Source: Chrysemys picta bellii
Lineage: Eukaryota > Chordata > Testudines > Emydidae
DNA length: 64,000 bases
Direction: 5' to 3'
Assembly (NCBI RefSeq): GCF_011386835.1
Contig: NC_088796.1
Location: 27,359,011 to 27,423,010, forward strand
How positions within the stretch are numbered: the first letter of the stretch is position 1; every line of letters starts with the position of its first letter. The notes below the pieces were generated by a model. That model searched no databases and had not been told where the DNA came from. It was given only the letters and a program-made list of their open reading frames with translations. Of the stretch, positions 34,565 to 47,675 are shown one piece after another. The position numbers and the translations under genes are program-made.

Positions 34565-37204
34565 ATAGCAAGCAAACTATTGATAACCATGTTAATTTCA
34601 TCCTGCTACTGATGCTTGGGAAAGCTATGAACAGAGGCAGAAGCAAGAACTGGACTTGTACAGGAGCAAGTTTACCCCCCCCCCCCCAAAAAACGGAAGT
34701 TGACTAGGAGAAACTTCTTCGTTTCACAGCAGACAGACGATTCTGGAAGCAGGGAAGAAGAGTGATTAAAAATGCCCTCTATATCAGCTACACGGGAATA
34801 AAGTTTCAAGTTCATAACCTGCCTATAAACTAGAGACTGATACTTGGATGCTCCAAATTTTGTAAGGCCCAGTGACAATTGTAGATGTCCCAGCAACAGA
34901 AGGTGGTGGAAACAGTACTGCCTCAGCCCCTCCCTTGTTGGCCTCCCCTGCTCATTTTTTATATCTAACTCTGACTAGCAGGCTTAAGTCTTCCTGTCAA
35001 TAGGTAACCAAGTCTAGTTTTGCAAATCTTGGTCTACTCTATAAATATAGATTTAGAAGAGATAAATCACTCCTGTATGAGACTTTGTAAATTTAAAAAT
35101 AAGTTGTAAAACTTACTGGGCATGAATAACTAAAATCTATATGAAAAATATACCATGATATGCAGTAGCCAATTTACAATTTAACAATTATGGTCATTTT
35201 TGTCTTTTAAAGTATCCAATCTCTTGCCAGATTACTTTCTTCCTTTTTATTTTGTTTTAAAACTTGTTACATGTGTATAGAAGGCATCCTAAGCTAGTCT
35301 TTTCTTTTCCTTTAAGTATTCTCAGGTTGGGACCTTGTATGCCAAATTCATAGGAAGTCCAGAAAAAAAAAATTTTTTTTTTTAAACAGTTAAGTTATAA
35401 ACTCCTAAAAAAACAGGATTTTATAATGGAAATGCTGACACAACTTTATATCAACAGTATTTGCCTTGAACAGAAGCATAGAGAAAAGCCACATGTACAA
35501 CTAGTCTTCTGATCTCAGGCTGCCACGTAGTTAACACTCAAAATACTTTTACATTTTGGAGAACAGAAAGGGGAAATTGAATCAAGGCCATTCCTGGGCA
35601 GGTAAAGGACATCCCGAATGGCTGAAACAAATGCTAAACTTCAGGAATGCTGCTTTGAGAATGAAACTCTTAGTGCTGATGGAGGATTTTTTTTTTCTTT
35701 GTTTAGAAATTAACAGAGTTTTCTTCTGAACAGGTAAATGCTCTCAACTTAAATGGCTCTTACTAATAACTTAAAAGGTGGTAACTTTACCTCTGAAGAT
35801 GAAGCAATCACTATCCCAAAACCAGAAATAAGCCCTACCATATGCTATGTCATATGACGAATTCTCAGCATCAGCAGTAGGTGATGGAGCACACAGCCAG
35901 TCTGCTCTTAATGTGCTGTAGGGGTACTTTTACCAAGGCCCTCTGCAGCTGGTAATGGCCAGAGAACCAGAGCACCTCCAAAATCCTGTATTAATGGAGG
36001 CATGTGAGATACAAACCAGAAACTACCCAGATGCAAATAATCGCTGTCCATAGAAGGAGAAGCAACTGGGTCAAGAAAACCCCTAGATTGTGGTGGACCT
36101 ACTGCATACTAGCACCACCTCCTCAAGTGCACTCAAAGAAATGGACTGCCTGGGCTCTGATTCATCCTGCTGCAGACAAGACAGGCCCAGTTTCTCCTTG
36201 GCTCAACACTGAAGCATCATCAGACACAGGAAGAATTGTGACTGTCCAGTCCCATTTCTGCCTCCTAAACTTGTCTCCCCTTTCAGAGAAGTAGGGAAAA
36301 CAATTTCCTGCTTTGATAGGAGTTGGGACAGATGACAGGGGAAGAGAAGACAGATCCAATTGGCACTTCCATTGGTGTGGGGAGAGGAGAGGAGGAGGAA
36401 CTTCAAAACAGTTACCCACAGCATCAAGGAGAAGTAAAGGCTACTGATTTCACTGGAGAAGAATAGAAGAAACTGAAGTCCAGGTGACCTGTTTGGAGAA
36501 ATAACTAACCCTTTATAAAGTATACTTTAAAGTCATGTGTTAATTAGTTCTCTTGGGATATTCTTTCTGACTTACTCCATTTAAAGTTTATTAGCATTGC
36601 TTTCCTGCACTTAATGCTGCAAACTCTTACTCCCAATGCAAACCCTTATGTATGTGCATAACTCTACAGACATAAGCAGTCCTATTGTGGTAATGGGACT
36701 GCTCATTTAAGTAAAGTTATGCACATGCTGGTGTTTTTGCAGGATCCTACCCATTGGTTGGACCCATTTAAACAGGCACCTTTGTTATAGTAGAGGCTTT
36801 GTACTGCTCAGAATTTGTATTATAAATCTGCACTTTAACATACATATAAACTTCCTGAAAACTCCTCTTTAAAATTGCCTGTATCTGGTCTTGGCCTAGG
36901 GGTTGGTTTCTTACCCCTTCTGCCCCCAACACACCCTTTTGGAGCTGGGCAGGGAAAGCAGAGGAGTTTTAAGAAAATCCTTTCAGCTATTTGAGATGCA
37001 AGAAATATTTTGTCTGTTGTAAAAAAAATTATACAAAGGTCTCTGCTGGACCTGTTTATTTGCAAATAAACAAAAAACTAATTATTAAGTTTCATAACTA
37101 AAACCTACATAGGAATTTTAACAAAGAACACTTACTTTATATTTAGATTCCAATGCAGAAAGAGCTACTATATTGAAATATTAACCAAGCAAAATCAATT
37201 TTGG
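34565..37204. other. Intron 2, nothing recognised
   Basis: A C15-type run near 34674-34687 and A/T runs near 35360 occur. The 96-codon frame at 36004-36294 has no supporting motif. Confidence 0.5.
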
Positions 37205-37599
37205 CCGTCCCCCCCTCCCCCGTTTTTTTTTTTTTTTCTTACCCCACCCCCTGGCCCCGCCTCAACTCCACCCCTTCCCCAAATCCCCAGCCCTGCCTCC
37301 TCCCCCCAGGCTCTCGAGCCTAGGAGGGAGGGGGAGAAGTGGCGCATGCGCCGCGGTCACTCGGAGTTTCCCCCTCCCTCCCAGGCTCTCAAGCCTGGGA
37401 GAGAGGGTGAGCAGCGGCGCGCCAATCAGCTATTTCGCGCGCCGTGGCACACGAGCAGTGGCAGCAGCGGAGGTGAGCTAGGGTGGCTGGGGCACATTTT
37501 TAGAGCGGCAGAGGCGACATTCTGGCGCCGGCCATGCCGCCCCTAAAAATGTGCCACCCCAAGCACCAGCTTGTTTTGCTGGTGCCTAGAGCCGGCCCT
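37205..37599. mobile_element. Partial MITE of the CAGGGCTGGCTC family
   Basis: The right end GCTGGTGCCTAGAGCCGGCCCTG (read in two parts around CTAGAGCC) matches 34364-34556, but the left terminus is missing or replaced by T- and C-runs. The interior repeats CTCTCAAGCCTGGGAG and CTCTCGAGCCTAGGAG. The centre is GC-rich with CpGs. Confidence 0.65.
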
Positions 37600-37865
37600 G
37601 GGTGGTACTTCAGTTCACAACCAATGCAATTCTGTATCAGTGGAGGTTAAATACATCTAATGGCAGTGTGGATGCATCCCACTTCCAATTTAACTAAACC
37701 AGTGCAAGTAGTCCTCTCCACTGTTAGCACACCAGACAGGTCACCTCACGTGTGTAATCTACACTGAACTGTTATACTTATGTCCCAGAGGACTGCAGAA
37801 GACTATTCAAATATTTCTGGCAAAAGCATGAGGTCCAATTTATAAGCCACTTTTACAGTACAAAT

Positions 37866-38082
37866 CAAGGTGGATTTTCGTAAACATTACATGAACATAT
37901 TGTCTCATACTATAGAATTAATAACCCCTATTCCATGATGAGATATCTTTGAGCTATAATGTATCTTAATTAAAACTATCTTTAGATAGGTTTTTTTGAG
38001 GAAAAAACCTGATTCAAATAAAAAAAATATATATATTTTTCCCTTTTTTTTAAAAAAAAATCATTGATTTTTATCCACCCTG
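37866..38082. mobile_element. Short hAT MITE of the CAGGGTGGATAAA family
   Basis: The ends CAAGGTGGAT and ATCCACCCTG are flanked by GTACAAAT (37858-37865) and ATACAAAT (38083-38090), seven of eight bases matching. Its sequence is the complement of 29780-30010, including CATGATGAGATATCTTTGAG. Confidence 0.8.
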
Positions 38083-38090
38083 ATACAAAT

Positions 38091-40300
38091 ACTGCTTATG
38101 CATGAGAATCCAAAACTTCGTGTTTTCATCACTATGACTTGTATCTGCCTGGTCCCATACAGAGGCCAGTGACTTAATTGCTCTGTGGGATGAAGAACAT
38201 GTGCAGTTCTAATTGTCAAATAACTGCTGAAGTGACATGACTTACCAGCAGCTACATAAGCAGATGGCTAAGTGTACCTACTCCAAAGACAAGAGGAGTG
38301 CTGGAAAAAGGGTAAGGGACCTTAGACAAGACAACAGACATGTGAAGGACCACAGCAGTACTGTTGGGATCACTCAAAGTCTTCCCCTTTTATAATGAAC
38401 TTGAAAAGAGCTTCTCCAAAACTCCATCACTTGGTCTGTGGGTGGACAATGCCGCTATTGAAGAGGAGATCTACAGCCATGACAAGAATGAGGAGACTGG
38501 CCCATCCCTATCCAAGAACCAGGACCTGTTCAAAACCCAGGTTGACATGCAGGTCATGCGAGGGACTCTGGTGGACACAATGGAAGCACCAGACCGGGCT
38601 TTGTGCAACTTTCTTCCAGGTATGACTGGCTGTCACCACTAGTGCTTATGAACAGTCAGATATGGTAACAAGTAACAGCCAGAACAAGTAAAAAATGTCA
38701 ATTCCTTTTTCTCATCTACATAGCTCCACCATCCCGTACAACCAATATTCCTCCTAAACCTTCCTATTTGCAGATATGTGACCTTCCCTCTCTCCACTAT
38801 CTGTCACCCTTTCTCTGTCTAATTTTCCTAGCCACTGCTTTCCTTCTTTCATTACCAAAATACTCAAAATCCACACCCAAACATGTCACAAAAGGGTTGA
38901 TAAACAGCAAGCAAAAAAATTAAACCACTACAGTAATACAAATAAGTAATATGCCACCATTAAAACATGTAAACACAGTATTAAAAAAAAGCAAGCATTT
39001 TTATTGAGTGTTCAAAGTATGAGCAATTGAGCCAAGGCATTTACATCATACTTTATCTGCCAGCACCTACAATCCACAGTAATTTGATGGCATTTTCCCA
39101 TTTGCATTAAACACCATGCTAGTGCAGCATTACAAGCAGTTATTTACGGTATTAAATAGGCATCTTTGGCTAAACAGCACGTATTCACTACAGTACAAGG
39201 CACTTTCTTATTGAAATTATGGTGCATGAGGTAAAAGAAAAGGTATTCAGTGATTTATAGGGATCAAAGCCTCAAGACATTTAAGCTTATGTCTCACAGG
39301 GTTAAAAACCAGTTAATTTTAAGGTGGACTTTTCTCACATCATCTGGCATTGTTTCAGAGAACATTTGGTACAGGGCACTCTCATTTGGCATGAATATTA
39401 CAAAGCAAAGATGATTTGCAAGGAAATCCTGTAAAATTAGTAATCCCTTTTTTCAGTAACAACTCTGGGATCATTCAGCTAACCAGCAAGACAACACATC
39501 TATCAGGCTTGCCTCTACCCTCATGAACAATGCCTTCATCGCCTTTGGGAATATGTGCTCAAGATAATATTCTCCAGGGTTAGGACTTACAATGGCATAA
39601 TCAGTTATTTAATAATCACCTTTTCAATAGAATGGGCCCAGCTATTCCTCACGATCCCCAAATCCAGAAATAAGGAGAAAAGCAGCTTACCATCTCTGTG
39701 TGTTTGTCAGACATTGTCTTTCTGAGAATATTAAGTTGACATAGCTACCTTATTTTTTAACTAAGGTCTGTCCCTTTGTATAGCATCTGCCCTCAACAGG
39801 CTATGGCACAGAGGACTTCTGAGAGTCACTGAGAAACTTGCTAACCTAAGGAAGGTGGGGAGAGGGGAGAAGAGGAATAAAAAGGAAGACATGGTTATTC
39901 TACCTATACCAGAGGACTAGACAAAGGGAGTGAAATTCTTGAAAGTTCCTGCATCAAAGAAAAGGACAGGAAGATACAATAGCAGATAACTGAACTGATG
40001 AGGAAACACTAAGCTGCTTGAGGGCATAAATACCGAAGTAAACTGCAGCTCACCTCCTGAACAGTCATTTCCTGACAAATTATTTGCTTCAGTGCAAGGT
40101 TAGAACACAGAGTGCTGGGGAGGCCCTTTCACCCACTTCCCCTCAAAACAAGGGCCTCCATCCACCAATCTACACCACAGGACAGCAGTAAACAACTTTT
40201 TAAAAATGCTATACAACACGTCTACCCATACACAGTTAAGGATTCCCTGTTGCAATCTTGCAAACACACGTTGAATTTTTGAATATTTTGGCATCATCGA
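38091..40300. other. Intron 2, nothing recognised
   Basis: The 92-codon frame at 38364-38642 is unsupported. No repeat ends were found. Confidence 0.5.
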
Positions 40301-40302
40301 TA

Positions 40303-41611
40303 GGGTTACCCATCTGTCCTTATTTCCCCGGACATGTCCGGCTTTTGCGTCTCTAAATAGCCGTCCGGGAGGAATTGGTAACAAGGTTAAAATGTCCGGG
40401 GGGTTTTCCTCTCTCCCTCCCTTCCATGCAGAGTGCGGCTGATGATTGGGCGGCTGGGCCGATTGACCCACTCCCATCCGCCTCCAGCAACCAGAGCCGT
40501 CCCCTGCTCCCCCCCCTCTGTCTGCATCCCTGTGTAACACACAAACCGACCCACCGTGCAGCGTGTTTTGCCTACACTTGGAGCCAGAATGGTAAGAGGA
40601 GTCGGGGGGGGGGGGGGGGAGAGGAGAGGAGAGGGCGGAAGTGTTGGATGGGTCCCCGGCCTCCACCTGCCACCCCCCCCCCCCCCCGTGTGTTCCCCCC
40701 TGCCTGCCTCTCCCTTGCCTGCTTGTACTGCCAGAGCCAGCAGCAACTGCTGTCTGCCGCTCCCGTGTCCTAGAGTCCCCCATCCACTAATGGGAAGACA
40801 GGCTGCCCTTACCCTGCCCTTTCACCCTAGCCCTGAGCCTCTCCAACGCCCCAAACCCCTCAGCCAGAGCCCTCAGCCCCCCACACCCTAATCCTCTGCC
40901 CCAGCCTGAGCCCCCTCCTGCATCATGAACCCCTCATCCTCTGCCCCAGCCCTGAGCCCTCATCCCCCCGCACCCTAATCCTCTGCCCCAGCCTGAGCCC
41001 CCTCCTGCATCATGAACCCCTCATCCCCAGCCCTCATCCGCCCGCACCCTAATCCTCCGCCCCAGCCCTGAGCCCCCTCCTGCATCATGAGCCCCTCATC
41101 CTCAGACCCACAGCCCTCACCCCTGCACCCTTCCTATCCCCAAACTCCCTCCCAAACCCCCTCCCTTCTGCCCACACACTCCCTCCTGCCCTCAAACTCC
41201 CTCCCAAAGCCTGCACCGCCTCCCACCCCCAAACTCCATCCCAGAGTCTGCACCCCTCACCCTCCTGCACACACACCCCCTGCCCCAGCCTGGAGCCTGC
41301 ACCCTGCACCCCAAACCCCAGCCCAGGACCTGCACCCCAGACCTCCTCCCCCCACCCACCCTCCCTCCCAGAGCCTTAGGCAGGTGGTGGTGGCGGGGGG
41401 TTTCTGGGCACCACCAAAATTTCTACAACCCTGCCACCCATGCAAGTGGATGAGGGTCGGGGCAGTCAGGGGACAGGTAAGGTCCTAAGGGAGCAGTCCG
41501 GGGATAAGAAGCAGGGGGGGTTGGAAGTGGGAGGGAGTGGATGGGGCGGGGCTAGGGCAGGGCTCCCCCCGCCCAGTGTCCTCTTTTTTGGTTGTGGAAA
41601 TATGGTAACCC
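40303..41611. mobile_element. TA-flanked 1.3-kb non-autonomous transposon filled with C-rich repeats
   Basis: The left end GGGTTACCCATCTGTCCTTA and the right end GGAAATATGGTAACCC are inverted repeats, with TA on both sides (40301-40302, 41612-41613). A G16 run (40604-40619), a C15 run (40673-40687) and C-rich minisatellite sequence fill the interior. Frames predicted here on both strands are compositional artefacts. Confidence 0.75.
40887..41130. repeat. C-rich minisatellite, about three units of 74-87 bp
   Basis: CCTAATCCTC recurs at 40887, 40974 and 41048. Each unit then continues with GCCCCAGCC.TGAGCCCCCTC and CTGCATCATGA.CCCCTCATC. The repeat decays rightwards into generic C-rich sequence. 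Confidence 0.8.
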
Positions 41612-41613
41612 TA

Positions 41614-42517
41614 GTCATGGACTTTTCCTGACCATCCAAAATTAATCTTGGCAAACCTGTGACAGTGATCCACCAAGAGCAGAAGAATTATAACGAAGCA
41701 CCCCTTTTACCTGATAAACTGAGGCCTTGGCATGGGACCACACCACAAATTTAGCACATGGGTCGCTTCAATAGCCCCAGCACAAGTAGGTAACCCTAAT
41801 TTTCATTTCCAACAGTAATCTCCTACATGCTTCTTTCCATGATCACATGATGCAGCAGCACATACTGAAAAACTTTACCATATCTCCGTAAATCCAACTG
41901 TGGATTTCCCAGTGATGAACTGCTGAGTTCCAAAGGGTAGTTACCACTCACTTCTCCACACTGAAAGTTTGCTTTCATCTGAGCATTCTGGGGTTGCCCA
42001 GCCCAAGACTCCAGGAAAGCGCTTTCCCCATCCTAAAGGCCTGACGCTACTGCTAGTCATCCCAGGTCTGCAAAACTATCCCATCCCACCACTCCACATT
42101 TGCTGGCTGAGTCCAGGAGTGGTTCTCCAACAAATACATATCATATCACAGAAAAACATCCACGTGGATGCCATCTCTGAGTCCATAAGGAATTTTAAAA
42201 ACTCCCACCACCGTTGTGCTGCTGCCTCTGATGCCTTGCAGCAGGTGCTCCTATATAACAGGATTTATTTTTCAAAGCAGAATAGTGGACAAACGCACAA
42301 CATTCCTCCGTGCCTCCTCCAAACAGCATGCTGGAAATGGTGTGGATGCCAGTCCACCAACTGAACTCTGGGACACATCTCACAATCTACCATAAAGGTT
42401 ATCCAGAATTGCCATGAGCCTAGAAGCAGCAAATAGTACCTTGCAATACTTACCCCCATTGCAGTACGCTGCAAATGATGCAGCGCAATGCTGCTAGACA
42501 CATGGATTGAAATATAA
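41614..42517. other. Intron 2, nothing recognised
   Basis: A 131-codon frame (41969-42364) lacks recognisable similarity and start context. Confidence 0.5.
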
Positions 42518-42519
42518 TA

Positions 42520-42682
42520 CACCTCTACCCCGATATAACGCTGTCCTCGGGAGCCAAAAAAAAAATAATCTTACCGCGTTATATCGAACTTGTTTTGATC
42601 CGCTGGAGCGTGCAGCCCCGCCTCTCTGGAGCGCTGCTTTACCACGTTATATCCAAATTCGTGTTATATTGGGGTAGAGGTG
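42520..42682. mobile_element. TA-flanked MITE, same family as 5493-5576
   Basis: The ends CACCTCTACCCCGATATAAC and ATTGGGGTAGAGGTG are inverted repeats, with TA at 42518-42519 and 42683-42684. Both copies share CGCTGTCCTCGG.AGCC next to the left end. No coding sequence is present. Confidence 0.8.
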
Positions 42683-42684
42683 TA

Positions 42685-43790
42685 TGTCTTGTACTGCTGC
42701 AAATGCAAATACTCTGAACACAGTTTAGTTACACAGATATAAGCTAAGTATCTCTAGGTTTTTCTTGTAACAATATTAAGTAAAATAGCCATACTTCTTT
42801 CAGCATTCTTAAGTGGACAGTGTCCCTTTAATGTTAATTCAGTCTTGCTGTCCATATATTTTCTGTTCATGTTTCCCTTTAAATGCGTAGATTAATATAT
42901 TTTATATGGTTATAGGTCTACAATAAGACCATACAACATGTATTATGTAGACAAGTTAATATGGGAAATGCTGCAATTCCCTTTGTCCTCCATTCTCCCC
43001 AAATATTAATTTTGTTGCATCTTTGTGTGTGGTCATTGTATGGAGAGACTGCATGAATGTGCATGTATATGTTTTCCCCAATTTAAGAGAGTCTGTGGTG
43101 AAGACAGCCTAGGTTGTTTTACTGATTTTTGTTTGCTTGTCTTACTTTTAACTATATGTATTGGGGTGAGAATTGACTGTGAGGAAGATAAAAAGAAAGG
43201 GGAGAAAGGGTTTCCATCAGCCAAGTCTATGCCCACTTTCTTAAACAGTTTTACACATGGGAAAAGAAGCTAGAGCTCCCATAGTCACTTTGTTCTTATT
43301 TGTTGTCTCATGTTGCAGATGGAAGACAGCTAGTTCGTGAGCTCATGGCAATGAAGAATTAGCTGGGCAAGGGAGTTAGTAAATAGAAGCATCTTCAAAT
43401 CCATTTTAATTTTATTTACAACCAATAAATAAGTGTTGATCTTAGGCCCTATGCACCATTGAGATCATTAAAAGCACAATGTCACAGATTAAGGTTAGCA
43501 GCTTCTGCTCCCCCAAAACCAGAAAATAAGAAAGTCGTCCAGATGTGAAAAATCAAAGCCAAACACTACTCTGAATCACTTATAATCAACAGCCATTACT
43601 GCGCTCCTTTCTTCCCCATAATCTTGAGGAAAGAGAGTGGCTTTGAAGTATGCTCAAGTACAACAAATTCAGGCTATTACAAACTAGACATAAATAGGGT
43701 AAGAAGAATTACAAGATGATGGTTCCTCAAGGAAAATGTCCTCTTTTGTAAGAATGGGGTTCGAGTGCCACGGTTGACTACAGCTGTGGC
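42685..43790. other. Intron 2, nothing recognised
   Basis: AT-rich unique-looking sequence with no element ends. Confidence 0.5.
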
Positions 43791-44810
43791 TAGGGTAGAT
43801 AAAAATTTAGGATTTTTTTTTTTTTAATAATTTAAAGATCCGATTTAAGCAGAAAAATAACAGGACTTTTTAATTCAATTAAATTTGAAATTGACAACCT
43901 ATGTTAAGGCCTACATTTTAATGTATTAAAATCATTTAAATAAACAAATATTATGCAGTACATATTTGCTGACAAGTTTTAAAGAAAGTCAAAGCATTGT
44001 TGGAAGTCACTGGCTAAAACCTGGAACAAGAGTTTGTTGAGGTGCTAACCCAGATTTTGACAGCAGTAGCCTCTTCTGCCGGTAAACAGAGAGTATTTTC
44101 TTCATTGTGGTTTACTCAACTACTTCAGTTCAATTACTAGTTCATTCAGAGCTGTGAAATCAATAGGGAGTTGAAAAAGTAGGAAAGCTTGTTTTCCCTC
44201 TTCCAATCTATGAATTAAAAGTAAATATGCGAGGGTGAGATCTACTGGCTCAAAAACCTTGAAGGACATGGGGACCAGAAATAATCAGTTCAGTTCACTA
44301 ACTATAGAGAATACTTCCTTAGTTTTAAATGCAAAACATGTTTTGATAAGGAAAAAAAACAGCATATTAAAAAGTTTATATATCGAGCACATGTAAGACG
44401 GTTATATAAAACAATTAAAATGCTGTTTTGTGCATTTTTAATTGAATTTATCTAAATACCACTTGACACAAGTCAAACAAAATAACTTATCTAGTAAATA
44501 AGAAATGCATCATCCACCATTTTGTAACTAATGAAAAATATAAAAATTAAGAATCTGAATAAATATAAACTGCTTATATAAATACATATAGATATAAGAT
44601 ATAAGATAAGATATCCTCCTATTTTGCATAAAGGAGCTCCAAATTTAGTGTAAAAGTTATATGTTGTTGCAAATGAATATGCTTTAATGGTTACCAACTA
44701 AAGAGATTCAAACTTTCTTTAGGAAAATAACTAAAAAGTACAAATGCAAAAGAATTAAAAAAATTTAAAATTAAGGTTTCCTGCGTACTGATTTTAATCA
44801 GTCCACCTCA
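43791..44810 (+). mobile_element. hAT element with transposase C-terminal remnant
   Basis: The left end TAGGGTAGATAAAAATTTAG and the right end GATTTTAATCAGTCCACC fit the CAGGGTGGATAAA family. At about 44030-44110 the plus strand reads EFVEVLTQILTAVASSAGKQ then RVFSSL, the hAT dimerisation domain. The same block occurs in the 32385-33860 pseudogene, which links both to one family. No clean target duplication was seen. Confidence 0.7.
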
Positions 44811-44903
44811 CTGTGATAGTATGGGAGGTGGTCATCTCAGACAGGTCCCAATTATTTAAGGTTTTATAACTCTGGGTGAAGAAGTGTTGGCTTTGAAACT
44901 AAA

Positions 44904-45608
44904 GGCATGTCTACACTTGCCATTTAAAGTGGAAAAAGTCCCTTTTTTGCGCAAAAACCATGGGAGCACCTACACTTGCCAATGACTTTTTGCGATGAAA
45001 CTCAGAAGTTTCACCGCAGAAAGAAAACCACCTCCACAAGAGGCATACAACTCTTACTGGTGATGCTTTTGCAGTGATGTGCAAGTGAAGACACATTTGT
45101 CCTATTTACATAGCTTTTAGCCTCTGCAGCATATCCCACAGTGCCTAGGTGACCACTCTGGCCAGCAGCTCTGCTGCTTGGTAAACAGACATCCACCCCA
45201 CACCCTGTAAAGCCCCAGTAACTTTGAAACGCCTCTTCCTGTTTTCTTGGCAAGTGCTCACTTATCTAGCCAGGTAACAATGCCTGCTCCAATCCCCTGC
45301 TTGGAGCAATGCTGAGCTACTGGAGCTGATCAGTGTTTGGGGAGAGGAGGCTGTGCAGGGCCCCAGGATGCCCCGCGATCACCCCTACCCCCCTTCCCAT
45401 AACACCCATCATCAAAATGGAGAGAGCTGTACTGTGGGATAGCTGCCCTCAGTGCTCTGCTCTCATCAGCGATAGAAGTGCTGCAAATGTAAACACACTC
45501 TGATGCCAGTGGAAGTGAGTGAGTACACAAACCAGCGCTTTTCTTTCACCGCTTCACTATCACCGTTGAAACTGACAGCACAAAAACTCCGCAAGTGTAG
45601 ACATAGCC
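44904..45608. mobile_element. Non-autonomous Harbinger element (705 bp)
   Basis: The ends GGCATGTCTACACTTGCC and GCAAGTGTAGACATAGCC are inverted repeats, flanked by AAA and TAA. CTGTGGGATAGCTGCCCTCAGTGC near the right end parallels CTGTGGGATAGCTACCCACAGTGC near the right end of the 4.96-kb Harbinger element (both shown here in two halves around GATAGCT). Confidence 0.75.
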
Positions 45609-45611
45609 TAA

Positions 45612-45929
45612 GAAGCAGCCAATGCAGATCACAGAGCACAGGTGTCATGTGTCGCCAAGTGAAATACATCACATTATAAGAGCTGCCGCATTCTCCCAAC
45701 AAACTCAGTTTCCATTCCAGGTAGATTTAGGTATAGCTCCAAGCAGAGTGCCTTGTGACAGTCTAATCCTGATGTAACCAAGGTATACGTTACGGTAGCC
45801 TATTAATAGTTCTAATGGACAAGCCTTGAGGATGGTAGAAAGTGCTTTGGTTTTAGGCTTCTTCTGGAATTCCCTTTGGCATCTCTTGTAAAATATGCAA
45901 AATTTCAATGTGGTTTTACCCTGAATGTA

Positions 45930-45960
<31 letters not shown>

Positions 45961-46019
45961 ACGAGCTGACCTCATTGCAGATCATACAATGCAGCAATTG
46001 GATTCCAAGCAAGAATTAA
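45612..46019. other. Intron 2, A-run only
   Basis: Contains the A26 run and a possible 5' extension of the CR1 tail at 46020. Confidence 0.5.
45929..45954. repeat. A26 homopolymer
   Basis: A run of 26 A residues. It may mark a decayed retroposon tail, but no element was recognised to its left. Confidence 0.9.
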
Positions 46020-46100
46020 TTCATGGACGTCCTATGGTTTTTGTTATACAGGAGGTAAGACTAGATGACTACAACGATCCCTTCTGGCCTTAAACTCTAT
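46020..46100 (+). mobile_element. CR1-like 3' tail fragment
   Basis: GGAGGTAAGACTAGATGACT, CGATCCCTTCTGGCCTTAA and CTCTATG form a short CR1-type 3' end. No coding part is attached. Confidence 0.6.
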
Positions 46101-47491
46101 GGGCTTGATTTGGGTATTTCGAATACTGTGTTGGGTGTTCCAACCATTATCTCCCATTTCAATACAGGTGCTATTCTACATCTAGCTTAGCTATCTAGTT
46201 TGGAATTTAATCCCTATTGACTTTTATGATCATATGAATGGGGTCAGCATTTAATGTGACCTCCCTTTTCAATCAGGGTTCCATGTAACTCACAAAATGC
46301 TATTATCAAAACTATTAGAAAGGATTCTTAAATTCTCAGACCCCTTCTCACATTCTAGCTGTTTCTTCTGCCTGGAGGCCACCAGGGTTCAGGACTGAGC
46401 TCTGACAGGGTGGAGTTGGCAGCGGCCACGACATCCCCTGAAGTACAAAACAATGATTGAGGTCAACATCTGTTACTTATTCTTAGCCAGAAACAGAAGA
46501 GAAACTCGTCACCTGAACTCTTTCAGGGGGGTATGCAGTAAATTAACATAGTATACCTCACTCAACCCTTCTGGCAAGTGTTAATTTTACCGGGAGAGAG
46601 GTACGAGGACTGAGGTAAACTCACCTAGGAAGGTGGCTCATTACTGCATCCAGATACAAGAGGAGAGGAGCTACGATGAGCATTCCTGACGTAGTACCAT
46701 CCAAGCCTCTGGCTGGATGTAAACTTTATGTTCTTTGTTAACATAAGCCAAAATCCAAAGAGAGTTTTTTTGACTTACACAACATGGGGACTTTGGGAGG
46801 AGGTTGGGTAAAAATCCTGATCATAAAGTGCATTACTATGACTTTGTTGTGCAGTAGCTCTCAAGAGCCCCCCGTCAGATTGGAACCATATTGCATTACG
46901 CAGTGTAAAACCATAATAAAAGAAAATCTCTTGCATTTTGGGAATGCTAGGCAGCTCTTACATAGCATCTCAGCAATGGACAGTGCCCAGAGGATATGCC
47001 CAGAAAGCTACACCAGCTTCACGTGAAGCAACGCACTCTGGGATGTCTTATCACACAGATAGCTGGGAGGAAGGAAGGCCAGCCAAGTGATGACAGACAT
47101 AGTTGGGGACCTTGACTGCTTTATGAACACTGGTTCAAAGCTAGTTACTCAAAGACAACGAGGTGCCAGCCTAGGCCTCTTGCCGGGGCAAAGCACAGTT
47201 AACTGCCATGTCTTTAACCATATGTTTGAGAGCCATTTTAGCCAAATAATTGTAAGTTAAAACTTGTTCTAAACAGGTTGTTACCAATTAAATGTATTAT
47301 AAATAATGAGACCCCCTTGGAAATAGAAATGGATAATTATTATTTTTCTTAATCAGATATTTCAGGTTATTTCAACAGTTTTTTTTTTTTTAATATTTAG
47401 TTCTCTCTGAATGATAAAAAGTTAGTCTTTTTAAAAAAAAAAAAAAAAAATCAAAACAATATTTTAAATAGTTAAAATATTAACTGCATCA
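46101..47491. other. Intron 2, nothing recognised
   Basis: A- and T-runs near 47380-47450. No coding signal. Confidence 0.5.
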
Positions 47492-47672
47492 GTGGAGATG
47501 AGCCGCTGTAGCGCTGGTATTGAAGACACTATGCGGATGGGAAAGAACTCTCCCATCTGCATAACAAATCCACCTCTGTGAGCAATTGTAGCTATGTCGT
47601 TGGGAGAATCTCTCCCACTGACATAGCGCTGTATGCACCAGCACTTAGGTCGGTGTAACTTACGTCACAAGA
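47492..47672. mobile_element. Fragment of the 12894/48779 MITE family
   Basis: GAAGACACTATG, GAACTCTCCCATC, AATCCACCTCTG and CATAGCGCTGTATGCACC follow the same order as in the left half of the MITE at 12894. Both termini are missing. Confidence 0.65.
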
Positions 47673-47675
47673 GCG

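Noticed and set aside
33861..38082. Idea that the hAT pseudogene (32385-33860) and the terminus at 38082 form one 6-kb element
   Set aside because: The terminus at 38082 pairs with its own left end at 37866 and a near-perfect 8-bp duplication, so it is a separate short MITE.
38364..38642. 92-codon frame with a plausible amino-acid mix
   Set aside because: No recognised similarity, no splice sites that extend it, and no second exon. Kept as unsupported.
40375..41488. Several Pro/Gly/Ser-rich frames on both strands
   Set aside because: They lie in C-rich minisatellite DNA inside a transposon and reflect composition only.
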